Assembly: GCA_003232155.1 (NCBI GenBank)
Contig: QILY01000111.1
Span: 1-6,079 of the forward strand
Direction of reading: 5' to 3'
Source of the DNA: Maribacter sp.
GTDB lineage: Bacteria > Bacteroidota > Bacteroidia > Flavobacteriales > Flavobacteriaceae
Length of the DNA: 6,079 nt
The position numbers were made by a program, and so were the translations under genes. This document shows positions 5,201 to 6,079 of this stretch, one piece after another (within the stretch, counting starts at the first letter, position 1; each line of letters begins with the position of its first letter). The notes beneath the pieces are model-generated. The model was not told the origin of the DNA. It was given only the letters and a program-made list of their open reading frames with translations, and did no database searches.

Positions 5201-6079
5201 ATGTCGGACGATAAGAAAGTCATTTTCTCCATGTCTGGAGTTACAAAGACCTATAAAACTGCAAATACTCCAGTACTTAAAAATATATATCTAAGCTTTT
5301 TCTACGGAGCTAAAATTGGTATTCTTGGTCTCAACGGGTCTGGTAAATCTACCTTACTTAAAATAATAGCTGATGTAGATAAGAATTACCAAGGAGATGT
5401 AGTTTTTTCTCCAGGATATAAAGTAGGGTATCTGGAGCAAGAACCACAATTGGATGAAAATAAAACGGTTCTAGAAATTGTAAAAGAAGGCGTTGCAGAG
5501 ACAGTTGCTATATTAGATGAGTACAACAAAATAAATGATATGTTTGGCTTGCCCGAAGTTTATGAAGATGCGGACAAGATGCAGAAGTTGATGGATAAGC
5601 AAGCTGTATTGCAAGATCAAATCGATGCCTCAAATGCATGGGAATTGGATACAAAGCTTGAAATAGCTATGGATGCGCTACGTACACCTGACTCTGATAA
5701 AAAGATAGGTATTTTATCAGGAGGGGAAAGAAGGCGGGTTGCATTGTGCAGATTGCTACTACAAGAACCAGAAATTTTATTATTAGATGAGCCTACGAAC
5801 CACTTAGATGCAGAATCGGTACATTGGTTAGAACACCATTTGGCGAAATATAAAGGCACTGTAATCGCAGTAACCCACGATAGATATTTCTTGGATAATG
5901 TGGCTGGATGGATATTAGAATTGGACAGAGGAGAAGGTATTCCATGGAAAGGGAACTATTCAAGTTGGTTAGATCAGAAGTCTAAACGTTTGGCTCAAGA
6001 AAGTAAGACAGCTTCAAAACGTCAAAAAACCTTGGAACGCGAGTTGGAATGGGTTCGACAAGGAGCAAAAGGTAGGCAG
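5201..6079 (+). CDS. ettA: Energy-dependent translational throttle protein EttA (ABC-F), 5' part
   Basis: The frame is open from ATG 5201 to the right edge, giving 293 residues, about half of the roughly 555-residue EttA. EttA is a cytoplasmic ABC-F ATPase that binds the ribosomal E site and gates the first elongation steps according to ADP/ATP levels. The first ATPase domain is complete: FFYGAKIGILGLNGSGKS (Walker A 43-50), an EttA-type arm insertion of charged helices at about 98-142, signature LSGGERRRVAL at 172-182, Walker B ILLLDEPTNHLD at 192-203 with catalytic E197, and the switch histidine in VTHDRYFLD (H226). The linker follows (YSSWLDQKSKRLAQE, then LERELEWVRQGAKGRQ), which is the diagnostic ABC-F connector. 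There are no membrane segments. The start gives the usual EttA N-terminus; M11 (5231) would cut into the first strand. The second ATPase domain lies outside the window. Confidence 0.95.
   Translation, partial: MSDDKKVIFSMSGVTKTYKTANTPVLKNIYLSFFYGAKIGILGLNGSGKSTLLKIIADVDKNYQGDVVFSPGYKVGYLEQEPQLDENKTVLEIVKEGVAETVAILDEYNKINDMFGLPEVYEDADKMQKLMDKQAVLQDQIDASNAWELDTKLEIAMDALRTPDSDKKIGILSGGERRRVALCRLLLQEPEILLLDEPTNHLDAESVHWLEHHLAKYKGTVIAVTHDRYFLDNVAGWILELDRGEGIPWKGNYSSWLDQKSKRLAQESKTASKRQKTLERELEWVRQGAKGRQ

Noticed and set aside
5617..5859. 80-codon minus-strand frame within ettA
   Set aside because: It is antisense to the signature and Walker B region of a clear ABC-F gene.

Overview
The window looks like chromosomal DNA of a marine-type member of the Flavobacteriaceae (Bacteroidota). 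It is AT-rich and lacks Shine-Dalgarno sequences. It encodes a protein with a 'NAQ' signal-peptide end, a carboxypeptidase-regulatory-like domain and a SusC-style TonB plug, a Bacteroidota-type acyl-CoA carboxylase beta subunit, and an EttA protein of flavobacterial character. I see no rRNA, tRNA, CRISPR array, insertion sequence or phage gene.

Layout. (1) 1-716, plus strand: the 3' part of a gene for a TPR protein with a DUF2135/YfaP-like C-terminal domain. It is broken into two frames by an apparent one-base loss in a T run near 227-231. (2) 717-870: an AT-rich spacer with an 18-bp palindrome just before the next gene. (3) 871-2610, plus strand: an intact, secreted 579-residue protein that joins a carboxypeptidase-regulatory-like domain, a TonB-box-like motif, a TonB plug without any beta-barrel, TPR-type helices and the same C-terminal domain as (1). 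Over the shared region (1) and (3) are tandem paralogues. (4) 2607-4235, minus strand: the beta (carboxyltransferase) subunit of an acyl-CoA carboxylase, most like methylcrotonyl-CoA carboxylase. It converges on (3), and the two stop codons overlap in TTAA. (5) 4306-4766, plus strand: a decayed Gfo/Idh/MocA-family oxidoreductase with a nonsense codon, two frameshifts, a large internal deletion and a lost C-terminus. (6) 4848-5030, plus strand: a 60-residue protein with two membrane segments. (7) 5031-5200: a spacer with TTCAA-rich direct repeats and a REP-like imperfect palindrome. (8) 5201-6079, plus strand: the first 293 codons of ettA, running off the right edge.

The genes do not form one pathway. 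The carboxylase subunit (probably leucine/branched-chain acyl-CoA catabolism), the translation factor and the small membrane protein are housekeeping-like. The unusual part is the tandem pair at the left, where a barrel-less TonB plug is fused to a TPR and DUF2135-like module. Two separate genes show decay, one by a single frameshift and one by heavy erosion. I find no convincing multi-gene new system; the plug-TPR-DUF2135 architecture is the best candidate for something undescribed.
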